DNA from: Actinomycetota bacterium
GTDB lineage: Bacteria > Actinomycetota > Rubrobacteria > Rubrobacterales > Rubrobacteraceae
DNA length: 64,000 nt
NCBI GenBank assembly: GCA_902810695.1
Contig: CADDYV010000004.1
Coordinates: 51,425-115,424, forward strand
Direction of reading: 5' to 3'
Shown here: positions 1 through 11,382 of the stretch, piece by piece
Position numbering within the stretch: the stretch's first letter is position 1
How the letters are laid out: the number at the start of each line of letters is the position of its first letter
The notes under the pieces: model-generated
Databases searched by the model: none
What the model was told of the DNA's origin: nothing
The model's input: the letters and a program-made list of their open reading frames with translations, nothing else
Position numbers and translations under genes: made by a program

Positions 1-143
1 TTGGACGCAGATCGGCGGCTCGGAGAGAGCATACGCGCCAGCATCAAAACCGCCGATACGAAACCCGCCACCAGCAACATGAAGAGCCCCACGTACAGAT
101 AGAGCGCGCCGTAGGACATCTGTTGTACCAGCCCAAGCGTCAA
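1..143 (-). CDS. nuoA: NADH-quinone oxidoreductase subunit A, N-terminal fragment
   Basis: This is the start of a membrane protein whose remainder lies beyond the left edge. The visible part (about 47 residues) has one long hydrophobic segment (around LYVGLFMLLVAGFVSAVLM) followed by LARMLSPSRR, which matches the first helix and the SRLLGPRR-type turn of NuoA, a membrane subunit of respiratory complex I. I chose the TTG at 143 because GGAGAGAAAGG lies about 6 bases upstream and a good promoter sits just before it; ATG at 119 is the alternative. It would head a nuo operon running out of the window. The identification is from a short fragment, so another small membrane protein cannot be excluded. 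Confidence 0.65.
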   Translation of the reverse strand, partial: MTLGLVQQMSYGALYLYVGLFMLLVAGFVSAVLMLARMLSPSRRSAS

Positions 144-177
144 ACTGCGCCTTTCTCTCCCTGGAAACTGTTTAAAA

Positions 178-206
178 AATATACCTGTGAAACAACCAAC
201 TTTCAA
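178..206 (-). promoter_or_regulatory. Probable promoter of nuoA (nuo operon)
   Basis: Minus strand: -35 TTGAAA (206-201), 17-base spacer, -10 TATATT (183-178). The predicted start of transcription near 171 leaves a leader of about 28 bases containing the nuoA ribosome binding site. A short 6-bp dyad (GCTACT/AGTAGC, 210-224) lies just upstream, between the M20 peptidase stop and the promoter. Confidence 0.7.
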
Positions 207-233
207 GAAGCTACTATCAGTAGCAAGCAGCAG

Positions 234-1319
234 TTAATGGTTACTTCCGTTGCGACCGAGGATCTGGACGAACTGCACGAGCATTTCGCGGTAGGTTTCC
301 AAAGAGTCGGAGACGACGTACTCATTGGGTCCGTGGTGTCCGCCGCCGATGGGGCCGAATTCGACGCCGGGGACGCCTGCGCGCTGGAAGAAGACGATGT
401 CCGAGGCTCCGTGGCGACCGACGCTCAGAGGGTTGCTGCGGACGTGACGGGTGACGACCTCGCGGAGAGTTCTGACGAACGGGTTTTTGCGGGAGACGTA
501 GGTTGGTTCGCGGACGAAGAGGACTTTCACGTCGGCGGGGAGGTCTACGGAGCGGACCTGGCGTACGATCTCCTCGGGGTTCTGCTCTGGCAGGTAGCGG
601 ATGTCGAGATCATAGGTGCAGCGATCGGGGACGCGGTTTATCACGTCGCCGCCGATAATGCGGGCCAGGTTGACGCTCGGGTACGGGAAAAGTTCGCTCC
701 GCTCCCTGGCGAAAGGCAATTTCAACACCTGCTGGTAGTGTTCTGTCGCCAGGAGTACCGCGTTCTTGCCGAGCCAGGGTCTGGAGCCGTGGGCGCTCTT
801 TCCGAAGAGCGTTATCCGCAGGTCCAGTACGCCTTTCGCCTGGGTGCCGATATGAAAGTCTGTCGGCTCGCCCGTGATCAGGAAGTCTCCCACATGGCCG
901 TTTTGAATCAGGATCTCCGCTCCTGTCGGGCCGTCGTACTCCCTTTCCTCGTCCGGTACGACCAGAAGGTCCACGGTGGCGTCGCAGCCGATCTCGTTCA
1001 GGTCCTCGATGGCGTACATCATGGCCGCCAGTGCGCCCTTCATATCGTAGGCGCCGCGCCCGTAGAGTTCCCCATTCTCCTCGTAAGGCTCGAACTGGAG
1101 ATCCTCTGCCGGTACCACATCCGCGTGCCCGTGCAAGAGTATCCGCGGTTCCCCGGAGCCAACTCGCACCACCAGAGTCGTCAGCTCTCCGTGCGGTCCT
1201 GCACCCTTGTACCGGATGGGCTCCAGACCTCGCGCCTCGAACCAGCTTCCTATGAAATCTACGGCAGATTGCGTGGCGTTCGGCATATAAGAGCGGTAGC
1301 GCACGAGGGTCTTGGTCAA
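234..1319 (-). CDS. M20 family metallopeptidase (ArgE/DapE-type)
   Basis: A 361-residue cytosolic zinc-dependent amidohydrolase of the M20 family, which includes acetylornithine deacetylase, succinyl-diaminopimelate desuccinylase and carboxypeptidase G2. Visible metal and catalytic signatures in order: GHADVVP (about 64-70, His and Asp ligands), GRGAYDMKG (about 88-96, bridging Asp), DEE (about 123-125, catalytic and ligand glutamates) and a C-terminal GGGHHGPNE with the last His ligand. The TTG start at 1319 is supported by GGAGG eight bases upstream. It lies alone downstream of murA, 129 bases after its stop. The substrate cannot be told from sequence; DapE- or ArgE-like roles are possible. 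Confidence 0.85.
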   Translation of the reverse strand: MTKTLVRYRSYMPNATQSAVDFIGSWFEARGLEPIRYKGAGPHGELTTLVVRVGSGEPRILLHGHADVVPAEDLQFEPYEENGELYGRGAYDMKGALAAMMYAIEDLNEIGCDATVDLLVVPDEEREYDGPTGAEILIQNGHVGDFLITGEPTDFHIGTQAKGVLDLRITLFGKSAHGSRPWLGKNAVLLATEHYQQVLKLPFARERSELFPYPSVNLARIIGGDVINRVPDRCTYDLDIRYLPEQNPEEIVRQVRSVDLPADVKVLFVREPTYVSRKNPFVRTLREVVTRHVRSNPLSVGRHGASDIVFFQRAGVPGVEFGPIGGGHHGPNEYVVSDSLETYREMLVQFVQILGRNGSNH

Positions 1320-1448
1320 CGCAAAAACCTCCGTGCTCTCTACCCTGACCGCCAGCTTACAGCTCCCTCGCAGACTTCACACGCAACTTTAGATCTTCAA
1401 GCGGATCCAAAGCACTATTTTACAGTCAGTTTTCCCGGAGAGATGGCG

Positions 1449-2741
1449 TTAATGCGCTACGGACGCCCCCTGAACTAGCTGGAAGGCAACGGCAGCGCCG
1501 AGCATGGTGAGTTTCTCCTCGAAGTTCTCGTAGCCGCGCAGGATGTGATGAGCCTCCTCGACCACGGTAGTGCCCTCAGCCACCATTCCGGCTATCACCA
1601 GGGCGGCTCCGCCGCGCAGTTCGGGCGCCTGAACCACCGCCCCGGAGAGCTTCTTCGGTCCCCTGACGAGTGCCCGATGCCCCCCGAAGAGGTCTATCCC
1701 CGCCCCCATCCGGTTCAACTCCTCAGCCACCCGGAAGCGGTTCTCGAAGATATTTTCAGTGATGATTCCGGTCCCCGAAGCCTGGGTCAGAAGCACCATC
1801 ATCTGCGCCTGGTGATCGGTGGCGAAACCGGGGAAAGGCAAGGTCGAGATGTCCACGCTCGAAAGCTCCGCCGGGTCTTCCACCCGAACCCGGACGCCGG
1901 GAGTTCCCTCCGCTGCCTGGATGTCTGCGCCCATCTCGCGCAGCTTCTCGAGCTCCATCTTGAGATGCTCAGGTATAGCGTTCTTCACCAGTACGTCTCC
2001 GCCGGTGGTAGCGGCGGCCATGATGAAGGTTCCGGACTCGATCCGGTCTGGCATAACCGCGTACTCGATGGGATGCAGTTCCTCGACGCCCTCGATCACG
2101 ATGCGGCCCGTCCCGGCGCCCTCGATGCGCGCCCCCATCGCTTTCAAAAACTCGGCGAGCGCGACGATCTCCGGCTCGCGTGCGCCGTTTTCCACCACGG
2201 TTGTGCCCGAAGCGAGGACGGCGGCCATCATGACGTTCTCGGTAGCCGTTACGCTTGGGTAGTCGAAGATCACCTCCGCCCCATAGAGCTTGCCGGGCGC
2301 GGTAGCCTTGATAAAGCCGTGGTCCAGTTCGATCTCCGCGCCCAGAGCCCGCAAACCGTCGAGGTGGAAGTTGAACTTCCTCAATCCCAGGTTGCATCCG
2401 CCCGGCGCGGAAACCTCCGCCTCCCCAAAGCGTGTCACGAGCGGGCCGAGGACCACCAGGCTCGCCCGCATCTGGCGCACCAGTTCATAGGGAGCAGTGT
2501 ACGAATGGATATCGGTGGTGTCTATCTCCAGCGTGTTGCCGGAAAAATCCGAGGATGCCCCGAGACTATCCATCACGGCGCGCATCGTATTCACGTCTTT
2601 GATGCGCGGTACGTTATAGAGTGTGGTGCGCCCCGGCGCGAGCAGCGAGGCGGCGATGAGTTTCAGGGCCAGGTTCTTGGCACCGGAGACCTCAACCTCA
2701 CCAAAAAGTTTTCTCCCTCCCTCGACCAGGAATCTCTCCAA
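1449..2741 (-). CDS. murA: UDP-N-acetylglucosamine 1-carboxyvinyltransferase
   Basis: MurA transfers enolpyruvate from phosphoenolpyruvate to UDP-GlcNAc, the first committed step of peptidoglycan synthesis, in the cytoplasm. Length (430 residues) and the EPSP-synthase-like repeated fold fit the family; the N-terminal GAKN motif is present. The catalytic loop reads GGCNLG, so the PEP-binding cysteine targeted by fosfomycin is present (mycobacterial MurA has Asp there). The following block reads LRKFNFHLDGL where most MurA proteins have ARPVDLHLKGL, a divergence worth noting. It follows the ATP synthase genes on the same strand 45 bases after atpC, as in several other bacteria. Confidence 0.93.
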   Translation of the reverse strand: MERFLVEGGRKLFGEVEVSGAKNLALKLIAASLLAPGRTTLYNVPRIKDVNTMRAVMDSLGASSDFSGNTLEIDTTDIHSYTAPYELVRQMRASLVVLGPLVTRFGEAEVSAPGGCNLGLRKFNFHLDGLRALGAEIELDHGFIKATAPGKLYGAEVIFDYPSVTATENVMMAAVLASGTTVVENGAREPEIVALAEFLKAMGARIEGAGTGRIVIEGVEELHPIEYAVMPDRIESGTFIMAAATTGGDVLVKNAIPEHLKMELEKLREMGADIQAAEGTPGVRVRVEDPAELSSVDISTLPFPGFATDHQAQMMVLLTQASGTGIITENIFENRFRVAEELNRMGAGIDLFGGHRALVRGPKKLSGAVVQAPELRGGAALVIAGMVAEGTTVVEEAHHILRGYENFEEKLTMLGAAVAFQLVQGASVAH

Positions 2742-2786
2742 GATCGCTTCCTCCCCTTTAGCTTTTCGGGTCAGCGCCCGATTATC

Positions 2787-3236
2787 TCAGCCCTGCTCTC
2801 CGTGCCGGCGCGCGACCAGAACCATGTTCTCCTCGACGCCGCGGCGGCGTTCGATCTCCTTTTCTATCCTCTCCCAGTCGGGCCTGCCTCTATCTAGCTC
2901 GGCAAGCTCCCTTTCGGCCTCTTCGATCTGGTGCTCGGCCTCCTCGATGTCTATGTCCTCCGGCCTGACAGCTCTCTCCACCAGGATCTGAACCAGGTTC
3001 TCAGAGGTTTTGAAGAACCCGTCAGAGGTCGCAAAGATAACGGTCTCCTCGCCCTGCCGCACCCGGACCTCCCCGATCTCGACCGTCGAGATCGTAGGGG
3101 CGTGCTGCGCGAGCACGCCGATGTCGCCGTCCGCGATGCGGGCGATCACCATATCGGCCTCTTCGTCGAAGACCACGCCTTCGGGCGTTATGACCCGGCA
3201 GTAGAGCTGCCGCTCGTCACCCTGTTGCTCAGACAC
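2787..3236 (-). CDS. atpC: ATP synthase F1 subunit epsilon
   Basis: A 149-residue protein with an N-terminal beta-sandwich (ITPEGVVFDEEADMV, then GDIGVLAQHAPT) and a C-terminal two-helix domain rich in Glu and Arg. Epsilon is part of the F1 central stalk and inhibits ATP hydrolysis. Its GTG start at 3236 directly abuts the TAG of atpD (no spacer), so it is probably translationally coupled. Last gene of the atp operon before murA. Confidence 0.93.
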   Translation of the reverse strand: MSEQQGDERQLYCRVITPEGVVFDEEADMVIARIADGDIGVLAQHAPTISTVEIGEVRVRQGEETVIFATSDGFFKTSENLVQILVERAVRPEDIDIEEAEHQIEEAERELAELDRGRPDWERIEKEIERRRGVEENMVLVARRHGEQG

Positions 3237-5637
<2,401 letters not shown>

Positions 5638-5640
5638 AGG

Positions 5641-7206
5641 CTATTCCCTCCCTCCAGAGGCGCCGGCGGCGATCTCGGACTCCGGCGGCTCGTAGTTCTC
5701 GTTGAAGCGCGAGATAGCTTCCTTGAGCTTCTCGGTGGTCTCGTCAGAGAGGTCCTGCTCTTCCCGGATCGCACCGAGGATATCCTCATGGTTGCTCCTC
5801 AGGTAATCCAGGAACTGCCCCTCCCAGTCGGGAACGTTATCCACTTCCACCTCGTCGAGAAAACCGTTGGTTACGGCGTAGATGACGACGACCTGCTCCT
5901 CGACGGGCATGGGGACCCGCTCGCCCTGTCTGAGTATGGCGAGTGTTCTCTGCCCGCGGGCGAGCGCATCCTGGGTGGCTTTATCGAGGTCGCTGCCAAA
6001 CTGGGCGAAGCTCTCCAACTCACGGTACTGCGAGAGGTCCAGCCTCAAAGTCCCGGCGACCTTCTTCATCGCCCGGATCTGGGCGGATCCCCCCACGCGC
6101 GAGACCGAGTTGCCCACGTTGATCGCGGGCCGCTGGTTGGCGTTGAACAGGTCGGTCTCCAGGAAGATCTGGCCGTCCGTGATCGAGATGACGTTCGTCG
6201 GGATGTACGCCGAGATGTCCCCGGCCTTCGTCTCCACGATCGGCAGGGCCGTCAACGACCCGCCGCCGTACTCGTCCGCCATGCGGGCGGCGCGTTCCAG
6301 AAGCCGCGAGTGCAGGTAGAAAATGTCTCCCGGATACGCCTCGCGACCCGGCGGACGCCGGAGAAGGAGCATCATCTGCCGGTAGGCGACGGCGTGCTTG
6401 CTGAGGTCGTCGTAGATAACCAGGGCATCCTCGCCCTGCTGCATGAAGTACTCGCCGATGGCGCACCCGGCGTAAGGAGCCAGATACTGCAGCGTCGCCG
6501 ACTGCGAGGCCGAGGCGTTGATGACGGTCGTGTACTCCATCGCTCCGGCCTCCTCCAAGGCGGCCACCACGCCCGCCACCGAAGAGTCCTTCTGCCCGAC
6601 GGCGACGTAGATGCACTTCACGTCCTGGTCGTGCTGGTTGAGGATGGTGTCGAGGACTATCGAGGTCTTTCCGGTCTTGCGGTCGCCGATTATGAGCTCC
6701 CGCTGACCACGCCCGATGGGGATCATCGAGTCTATGGCCTTGATGCCGGTCTGGAGCGGCACGTTGACCGGCTGGCGCCGGATGACGCCCGGAGCGACGA
6801 TCTCGACGGGGCGGTCGCCTTCGGACTCGATCTCACCTTTCCCGTCCATCGGCGCACCCAGCGCGTTGATGACCCTGCCCAGGACGTTGCGGCCCACGGG
6901 GACGCTCGCCAGCTCTCCTGTGCGGCGGACGGTCGAGCCTTCCTGGATATAGCGGTCATCGCCCGCGATGATTACGCCGACGTTATCCTCCTCGAGGTTT
7001 AGCGCGAGCCCGATTATCTTCTCGCCCCGGACATCCTCGAACTCGAGCATCTCCTGATACATGGCGTTGGTCAGGCCGTGCACGCGAGCGATACCATCAC
7101 CGACTTCAAGCACCTGTCCTACTTCTTCGGTGCGGACCCGGTTTTCGTAGTCGGTGATCGCACCCTTCAGGATGGAAGAGATCTCTTCCGGTCTCAGCCT
7201 GCCCAT
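5641..7206 (-). CDS. atpA: ATP synthase F1 subunit alpha
   Basis: A 521-residue non-catalytic nucleotide-binding subunit of F1. It has the Walker A GDRKTGKT, the [32 protein letters not shown] block of alpha subunits and [13 protein letters not shown] with the switch to the C-terminal domain including the catalytic arginine region ([10 protein letters not shown]). It begins one base inside atpH, which indicates coupled translation. Confidence 0.97.
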   Translation of the reverse strand: MGRLRPEEISSILKGAITDYENRVRTEEVGQVLEVGDGIARVHGLTNAMYQEMLEFEDVRGEKIIGLALNLEEDNVGVIIAGDDRYIQEGSTVRRTGELASVPVGRNVLGRVINALGAPMDGKGEIESEGDRPVEIVAPGVIRRQPVNVPLQTGIKAIDSMIPIGRGQRELIIGDRKTGKTSIVLDTILNQHDQDVKCIYVAVGQKDSSVAGVVAALEEAGAMEYTTVINASASQSATLQYLAPYAGCAIGEYFMQQGEDALVIYDDLSKHAVAYRQMMLLLRRPPGREAYPGDIFYLHSRLLERAARMADEYGGGSLTALPIVETKAGDISAYIPTNVISITDGQIFLETDLFNANQRPAINVGNSVSRVGGSAQIRAMKKVAGTLRLDLSQYRELESFAQFGSDLDKATQDALARGQRTLAILRQGERVPMPVEEQVVVIYAVTNGFLDEVEVDNVPDWEGQFLDYLRSNHEDILGAIREEQDLSDETTEKLKEAISRFNENYEPPESEIAAGASGGRE

Positions 7207-7745
7207 TATGCAACACCTCTCTCGACCATTGTTTCGCGGAGACCTTCGAGTTGCCCCCGCACGCTACCGTCAATCATTCTGTCCTCGAATCTGAAAACCG
7301 CCCCGCCCAGTATCTCCGGGTCTACAGAGGTATGGAGGATAACCTCCCGGCCTTCGAGTATCCTGCCCAGCCTGCTCTTTATCTGCTCCAGCATGTTCTC
7401 GGAGAGATCCACCGCCGTTGTAACCTCGACCTCCACGCGCCGGAAATGTTCCTTCACCAGTTCCTCGTAGCGCCGCAGAACATCCGGCAGGATCTCCGTC
7501 CGGCCGTTATCCGAGAGAACTTTCAGGAAATTGCGCGTCGAGGTTCGCATACCTTCGGTGAGGCCATCTATCACCCGGCGCTTCTCGCGCTCCCCGAGCT
7601 GGGCACCGTAGAAAAACATCCGCAGTTCCGCGCTCTCTTCGAGTGCTTCCACGAAGCTCTTGAGATCCTCCAGGACCTCTTCGAGCTCGTCCCGCTCGCT
7701 GGCGGCGGCGAAAAGGGCTTCGGCGTAGGTGGATACTGCGCTCAA
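7206..7745 (-). CDS. atpH: ATP synthase F1 subunit delta
   Basis: Peripheral-stalk subunit that joins the b subunit to the top of F1. The family start [13 protein letters not shown] and the C-terminal [26 protein letters not shown] are clear. The open frame extends 13 codons further upstream into atpF, but I place the start at TTG 7745: it sits 4-5 bases after GGAGG and directly behind the atpF stop, giving 179 residues, the usual size. Confidence 0.92.
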   Translation of the reverse strand: MSAVSTYAEALFAAASERDELEEVLEDLKSFVEALEESAELRMFFYGAQLGEREKRRVIDGLTEGMRTSTRNFLKVLSDNGRTEILPDVLRRYEELVKEHFRRVEVEVTTAVDLSENMLEQIKSRLGRILEGREVILHTSVDPEILGGAVFRFEDRMIDGSVRGQLEGLRETMVERGVA

Positions 7746-7746
7746 A

Positions 7747-8268
7747 CTACCTCCTGCCCGCGGAGCCCGCCACCTCGGCCTCAAGGTTGTCCAGAGCGGC
7801 TTCTATCAGGCGCTCGTGCTCGTCGCGGTCTATCTCCCGTCCCAAAACCTGCTGGGAGGCCTGGATCACCATGTCGGCGACTTCCTGGCGCACCTCGCGC
7901 AGGGCCATGTCGCGCTCGCGTCCGATCTCCTCGCGGGCCTGGCGGATGATGCGGTCGCCTTCCTGGCGCGCCTCGTTCTTTATGCGCTCGCGCTGGGCCT
8001 CGCCCTGCTTGCGGGACTCGTCCAGGATGCGCCGCGCCTCGTGGCGAGCCTCCTCCATCTGCCTGCGGTACTCTTCCAGGAGCTCCCGCGCCTCGTTGCG
8101 CGTCTTCTCCGCCTCGTCTATGGCCTCCTCGATCTCGGCCTGGCGGCGCTGTATCTGGTCCCGTATCGGGGGATAGACGAACTTGTAGAGCAACAGGAGC
8201 AGGATCAGGAAGCTGATGATCTCCCAGAAGATCAGGCTCGTGTTGGTCAGATCAACAATGGTGCCCAC
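7747..8268 (-). CDS. atpF: ATP synthase Fo subunit b
   Basis: A 173-residue subunit with one N-terminal membrane helix (LIFWEIISFLILLLLLYKF) followed by a long charged coiled coil rich in Glu, Arg and Ala, as expected for the dimeric outer stalk. Lies between atpE and atpH with short gaps. Confidence 0.95.
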   Translation of the reverse strand: MGTIVDLTNTSLIFWEIISFLILLLLLYKFVYPPIRDQIQRRQAEIEEAIDEAEKTRNEARELLEEYRRQMEEARHEARRILDESRKQGEAQRERIKNEARQEGDRIIRQAREEIGRERDMALREVRQEVADMVIQASQQVLGREIDRDEHERLIEAALDNLEAEVAGSAGRR

Positions 8269-8280
8269 AGGCTCTCCTCT

Positions 8281-8586
8281 CTACAGGACGAAAGCTATGA
8301 GGAGGGCAAAGACTATGCCATAGAGCGCGAACGCCTCGACCAGCCCGATGCCGAGGAACATCAGTCCCCTGGTCTGCTCGAACGCCTCCGGCTGGCGGTG
8401 GATGGACGCGATGGTCTGACCGATCAGATAACCCATCCCTGCGCCCGAACCGATAACCGCCGTACCCGCAGCGACGCCCGTGCCCACGTACCGTAGCCCT
8501 TGAGAACTCGACTGGAGGAGGGCCAGCGCACCGCCAAAATGCCCTCCCTGGAACAGCGCCAGAACGCTAGCTACCGCTTCCAACAT
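8281..8586 (-). CDS. atpE: ATP synthase Fo subunit c
   Basis: A 101-residue proteolipid hairpin: two hydrophobic helices joined by a polar loop (SIHRQPEAFEQ). The ion-carrying carboxylate is the Glu in GLVEAFALYG of helix 2. The residues after it are Ala-Phe rather than the Ser/Thr ligand of sodium-type rings, so proton coupling is more likely (inference). An N-terminal extension of about 25 residues (MLEAVASVLALFQGGHFGG) precedes the first canonical helix. ATG start follows an AGGAGAG site. Confidence 0.95.
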   Translation of the reverse strand: MLEAVASVLALFQGGHFGGALALLQSSSQGLRYVGTGVAAGTAVIGSGAGMGYLIGQTIASIHRQPEAFEQTRGLMFLGIGLVEAFALYGIVFALLIAFVL

Positions 8587-8652
8587 ATGCCAACTCTCCT
8601 TTCTCTCCTCTCTTCACAACTTCCTGTTACAAAAACTTGCCGATACCTGGAA

Positions 8653-9456
8653 CTAACCCTCTCCGTATATGGCTATCTCTATATAGACCTGAGTGAGTAT
8701 AGCGAATATGTACGCCTGGATGACCGCGACGAAGATCTCGAATGCATAGAACACTACGGCTGCGGGCACCGAGACGATCGCGAAGAAAGTCCCGAAATAC
8801 AGGATAAAGCTCAGGAAGACGAAGATGATCAGGTGCCCCGATATGATATTTGCGTAGAGTCGGACGGCAAGCGTGAGGGGCTTGGTGAATTCCTGGATCA
8901 GACGCAGAAACCACATGGCAGGCCACAAGACCGCCTTGGCTGGCAGGTCGGGCGGTGCGAAGTCCTTGAGGTATCCACGTAGTCCGTGATGCTTTACGCC
9001 CTGGTACTGGGTAATAAGGAACGTCAGTATGGCCAGCACTCCGGTAAAAGATAGGTTGGTGGTTACGGGATAGGTGTTCGGGATGAGGGCCATCAGGTTC
9101 AGCACCAGCAGAAGAACGAAGATGGCAAGCGTGTACGGAAACCACCTGTATCCTTCCTCCCCGATCTGGCCCTTACCGCCACCGCCGAGCATGTTGCGCC
9201 CGAAGCCGTAAGTCTCCTCCACGAGCACCTGGTAGGCGCCGGGCCGGTCTTTCAGGAGCCGGCTTCCGATGAACAAAAACAGGAAGGTTATCGCCACCCC
9301 GATGAACAGGAACCATTCGATCTTGGAGATCGAGATGTCTATCGGGCCTATATGTATCGGGATGACCCACTTATGCTTGCTGGTGTTCCAGATGTGGAGT
9401 ATTTCTTCCCGCAACTGCTCATGGCTGAGCTTCATCAGCGCCAGCGTGCCAGTCAA
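8653..9456 (-). CDS. atpB: ATP synthase Fo subunit a
   Basis: A 267-residue multi-spanning membrane subunit that forms the proton half-channels. The essential arginine is in PLTLAVRLYANIISGHL, and GHL and the following polar residues are standard. I keep the TTG start at 9456: it overlaps the atpI stop by four bases (TTGA) and has GGAGG about eight bases upstream; the in-frame ATG at 9435 has no ribosome binding site. Confidence 0.94.
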   Translation of the reverse strand: MTGTLALMKLSHEQLREEILHIWNTSKHKWVIPIHIGPIDISISKIEWFLFIGVAITFLFLFIGSRLLKDRPGAYQVLVEETYGFGRNMLGGGGKGQIGEEGYRWFPYTLAIFVLLLVLNLMALIPNTYPVTTNLSFTGVLAILTFLITQYQGVKHHGLRGYLKDFAPPDLPAKAVLWPAMWFLRLIQEFTKPLTLAVRLYANIISGHLIIFVFLSFILYFGTFFAIVSVPAAVVFYAFEIFVAVIQAYIFAILTQVYIEIAIYGEG

Positions 9457-9881
9457 GCTTCTACCCTCCGCTCCACATTTTCGTTCACAGAACCTCCGGT
9501 CTTGCGCTTTACGCTAAGATCTCCCATTACCCTCGGCAAAAGAACCGTGTTCTCTATCAGGTAAACCCCCGCAAAACCACCCAGCATGGCGGCTACCGGC
9601 CAGAGCCCCAGGTAAGCAGGAATCCCGAGCGAACCCGCCGCAAAACCGTAGCGGCCAGCGAACGTTGCTACCCCTGCCGCTCGCCAGGCGTAGGAGTGCT
9701 TCATTAATAGCGAGACCGTAAGGGCCGTGGAAACTATGCTCACCAGGCCCATACCAGCGCCGTAGAAAAAGGCTCCAGAGTAAGCCTCACCGTAGATGAA
9801 CCAGATCACGATCCCCAGCGCGGCGGCGAGCACGGCTATGCATGCCGCATTTTGAAGGGCCATCCGCCAGTGAGCACTCAC
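9453..9881 (-). CDS. AtpI-like ATP synthase assembly protein
   Basis: A membrane protein of 142 residues with four predicted hydrophobic segments, in the position of the ATP synthase protein I that aids assembly of the c-ring in other bacteria. The frame stays open for 27 more codons, but GTG 9881 overlaps the atpZ stop (GTGA) and has AGGTGG upstream, so it is the likelier start. Sequence similarity within this family is always weak; the assignment rests largely on position and topology. Confidence 0.75.
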   Translation of the reverse strand: MSAHWRMALQNAACIAVLAAALGIVIWFIYGEAYSGAFFYGAGMGLVSIVSTALTVSLLMKHSYAWRAAGVATFAGRYGFAAGSLGIPAYLGLWPVAAMLGGFAGVYLIENTVLLPRVMGDLSVKRKTGGSVNENVERRVEA

Positions 9882-10105
9882 CCGCCACCTAACTTTCCGA
9901 GCGAATGGTACACGTAATATAGCCCCGCGACGAAACCCGCCACGAGGCCGATTATCAAGCACAAAGGCAGAGTCTCGGCTGTTCTGTCCACGAGGAAACC
10001 CAGCACGGCTAGAACACCAAGTGTGCCTATAAAAGTAAACCCAACGCTTATGTATCGGGCATACTTGCCACTTGGACCGTTTTTACGGGGATCGGCATTC
10101 ACCAT
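9878..10105 (-). CDS. AtpZ/AtpI-type small membrane protein, first gene of the atp operon
   Basis: A 75-residue protein with two hydrophobic segments, GFTFIGTLGVLAVLGFLVD and LCLIIGLVAGFVAGLYYVY, matching the AtpZ family that sits ahead of atpI and has been linked to Mg/Ca transport or assembly. I start it at ATG 10105 because a good -10 box ends exactly seven bases upstream, giving a leaderless message; TTG 10111 would lie at or before the predicted transcription start. Confidence 0.75.
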   Translation of the reverse strand: MVNADPRKNGPSGKYARYISVGFTFIGTLGVLAVLGFLVDRTAETLPLCLIIGLVAGFVAGLYYVYHSLGKLGGG

Positions 10106-10112
10106 TTTCAAG

Positions 10113-10141
10113 ACTATACCTTACGGGTTAAACCGTTGCAA
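10113..10141 (-). promoter_or_regulatory. Promoter of the atp operon, apparently leaderless
   Basis: Minus strand: -35 TTGCAA (10141-10136), spacer exactly 17, -10 TATAGT (10118-10113). Seven bases separate the -10 from ATG 10105, so transcription probably begins at the start codon and no ribosome binding site is present. The rest of the gap up to the dCMP deaminase stop (10142-10292) shows nothing else I can support. Confidence 0.75.
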
Positions 10142-10292
10142 AGGGTTTCAAACACCTGTTTCTCTAAAAACCGGAGGCGCTATACATGAAACTCGGCGAT
10201 ATGCCATTCGAGGCTGGTCAGCACCATCAGCAAGGTTCCAGCAGCACGCAGTAATCCCCGCATCGGTCGATCAGAAGTAGAAATTATCTGCT

Positions 10293-10760
10293 CTATTCCG
10301 GGGCCTCGTATTTGACCATCCTCAGCCCACCCTCGGTGGCAAGCTCTCTGGCGAGAGGGTCGGGATAGCCGCCGGCGTAATAGATCTCTTCGATGCCAGC
10401 GTTCATGATCATCTTGACGCAGAGCAGACACGGCTGGTGGGTGCAGTAAATGCTCGCGTTGCCCACGCTGACACCGTGGTAGGCTGCCTGGATGAGGGCG
10501 TTTTGCTCCGCGTGCAACGTTCTCTGGCAGCTCTCGCGGCCATCCACGATGCGGATGAGGCACCCCACCTCGTCGCAGTGGGGCATCCCGGAGGGGCTGC
10601 CGTTGTAGCCGGTGGTCAGTATCCGTTTGTCCCGCACGATCACGGCTCCCACAGCCAGACGCGGACACGTCGAGCGTGTGGCGACCTCGTGCGCGATGCG
10701 CATGAAGTACTCGTCCCAGGATGGCCGCTCCCGACGGGCAGACTCCCTAGAGGGTTCCAT
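10293..10760 (-). CDS. Deoxycytidylate (dCMP) deaminase, ComEB-like
   Basis: A 155-residue zinc-dependent deaminase that converts dCMP to dUMP, feeding thymidylate synthesis. Zinc-site motifs are HAEQNAL (His and the proton-shuttling Glu) and PCLLC (two Cys ligands); an extra CDEVGC / HCDEV region is typical of dCMP deaminases with a second zinc. It overlaps the end of upp by 14 bases, so it is co-transcribed with glyA and upp. Confidence 0.9.
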   Translation of the reverse strand: MEPSRESARRERPSWDEYFMRIAHEVATRSTCPRLAVGAVIVRDKRILTTGYNGSPSGMPHCDEVGCLIRIVDGRESCQRTLHAEQNALIQAAYHGVSVGNASIYCTHQPCLLCVKMIMNAGIEEIYYAGGYPDPLARELATEGGLRMVKYEAPE

Positions 10761-11382
10761 AGAGCCTGTCTCCCGCGTCTCCCAATCCCGGCACTATAAA
10801 GGCGTTCTCGTCCAGTTCAGGGTCCACGGCAGCGGTGTAGAAGTGCACGTCGGGGTGCTCGCGGGTCAAACGCTCGACACCCGGTACGGCAGCCACCGCA
10901 TGCAGGCAGGATATCCAGGTGGCTCCCTCCTCCTTGAGTTTGCCCAGGGTTGCCGAGAGGCTGCCGCCGGTCGCGAGCATCGGGTCGAGCACCAGAACGA
11001 AGTAGTCCTCCAGGTTGCGGGGCAGATTGACGTAATACTCGATGGGCTCGGCGGTTCTCTCATCACGAAAGAGGCCCATAAAACCCACTGTCGCCTCCGG
11101 CAGAAGGGCCAGGGCGCCGTCGAGCATCCCCAACCCCGCGCGCAGAACGGGGACCAGGCACACGGGACCTGATATCTCCTGTACCTCCGTCTGTGCCAGG
11201 GGTGTCCGCACCGGGACGCTGTTCGTCGGCATCCGGCGGGTGGCTTCGCCGACCAGGATCAGGGCCAACTCCCGCATCGCCTGGCGAAACTCGCGGTAGC
11301 GGGTCCGTTCGTCGCGCAGTACGGCGAGCTTGTGCTGGCTAAGAGGCTGGTCAACGACGTAGAGGTTTCTGGCCTCAAGCAT
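10747..11382 (-). CDS. upp: Uracil phosphoribosyltransferase
   Basis: Salvage enzyme forming UMP from uracil and PRPP, 211 residues. The PRPP-binding loop is DPMLATGGS and the uracil-binding C-terminus is [15 protein letters not shown]. It overlaps the end of glyA by eight bases; the glyA-upp-dCMP deaminase order next to atp genes recurs in Gram-positive bacteria. Confidence 0.95.
   Translation of the reverse strand: MLEARNLYVVDQPLSQHKLAVLRDERTRYREFRQAMRELALILVGEATRRMPTNSVPVRTPLAQTEVQEISGPVCLVPVLRAGLGMLDGALALLPEATVGFMGLFRDERTAEPIEYYVNLPRNLEDYFVLVLDPMLATGGSLSATLGKLKEEGATWISCLHAVAAVPGVERLTREHPDVHFYTAAVDPELDENAFIVPGLGDAGDRLYGTL

Noticed and set aside
123..1478. 451-codon plus-strand frame opposite the M20 peptidase
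   Set aside because: Low-complexity antisense shadow; the minus-strand protein has all M20 motifs and a ribosome binding site.
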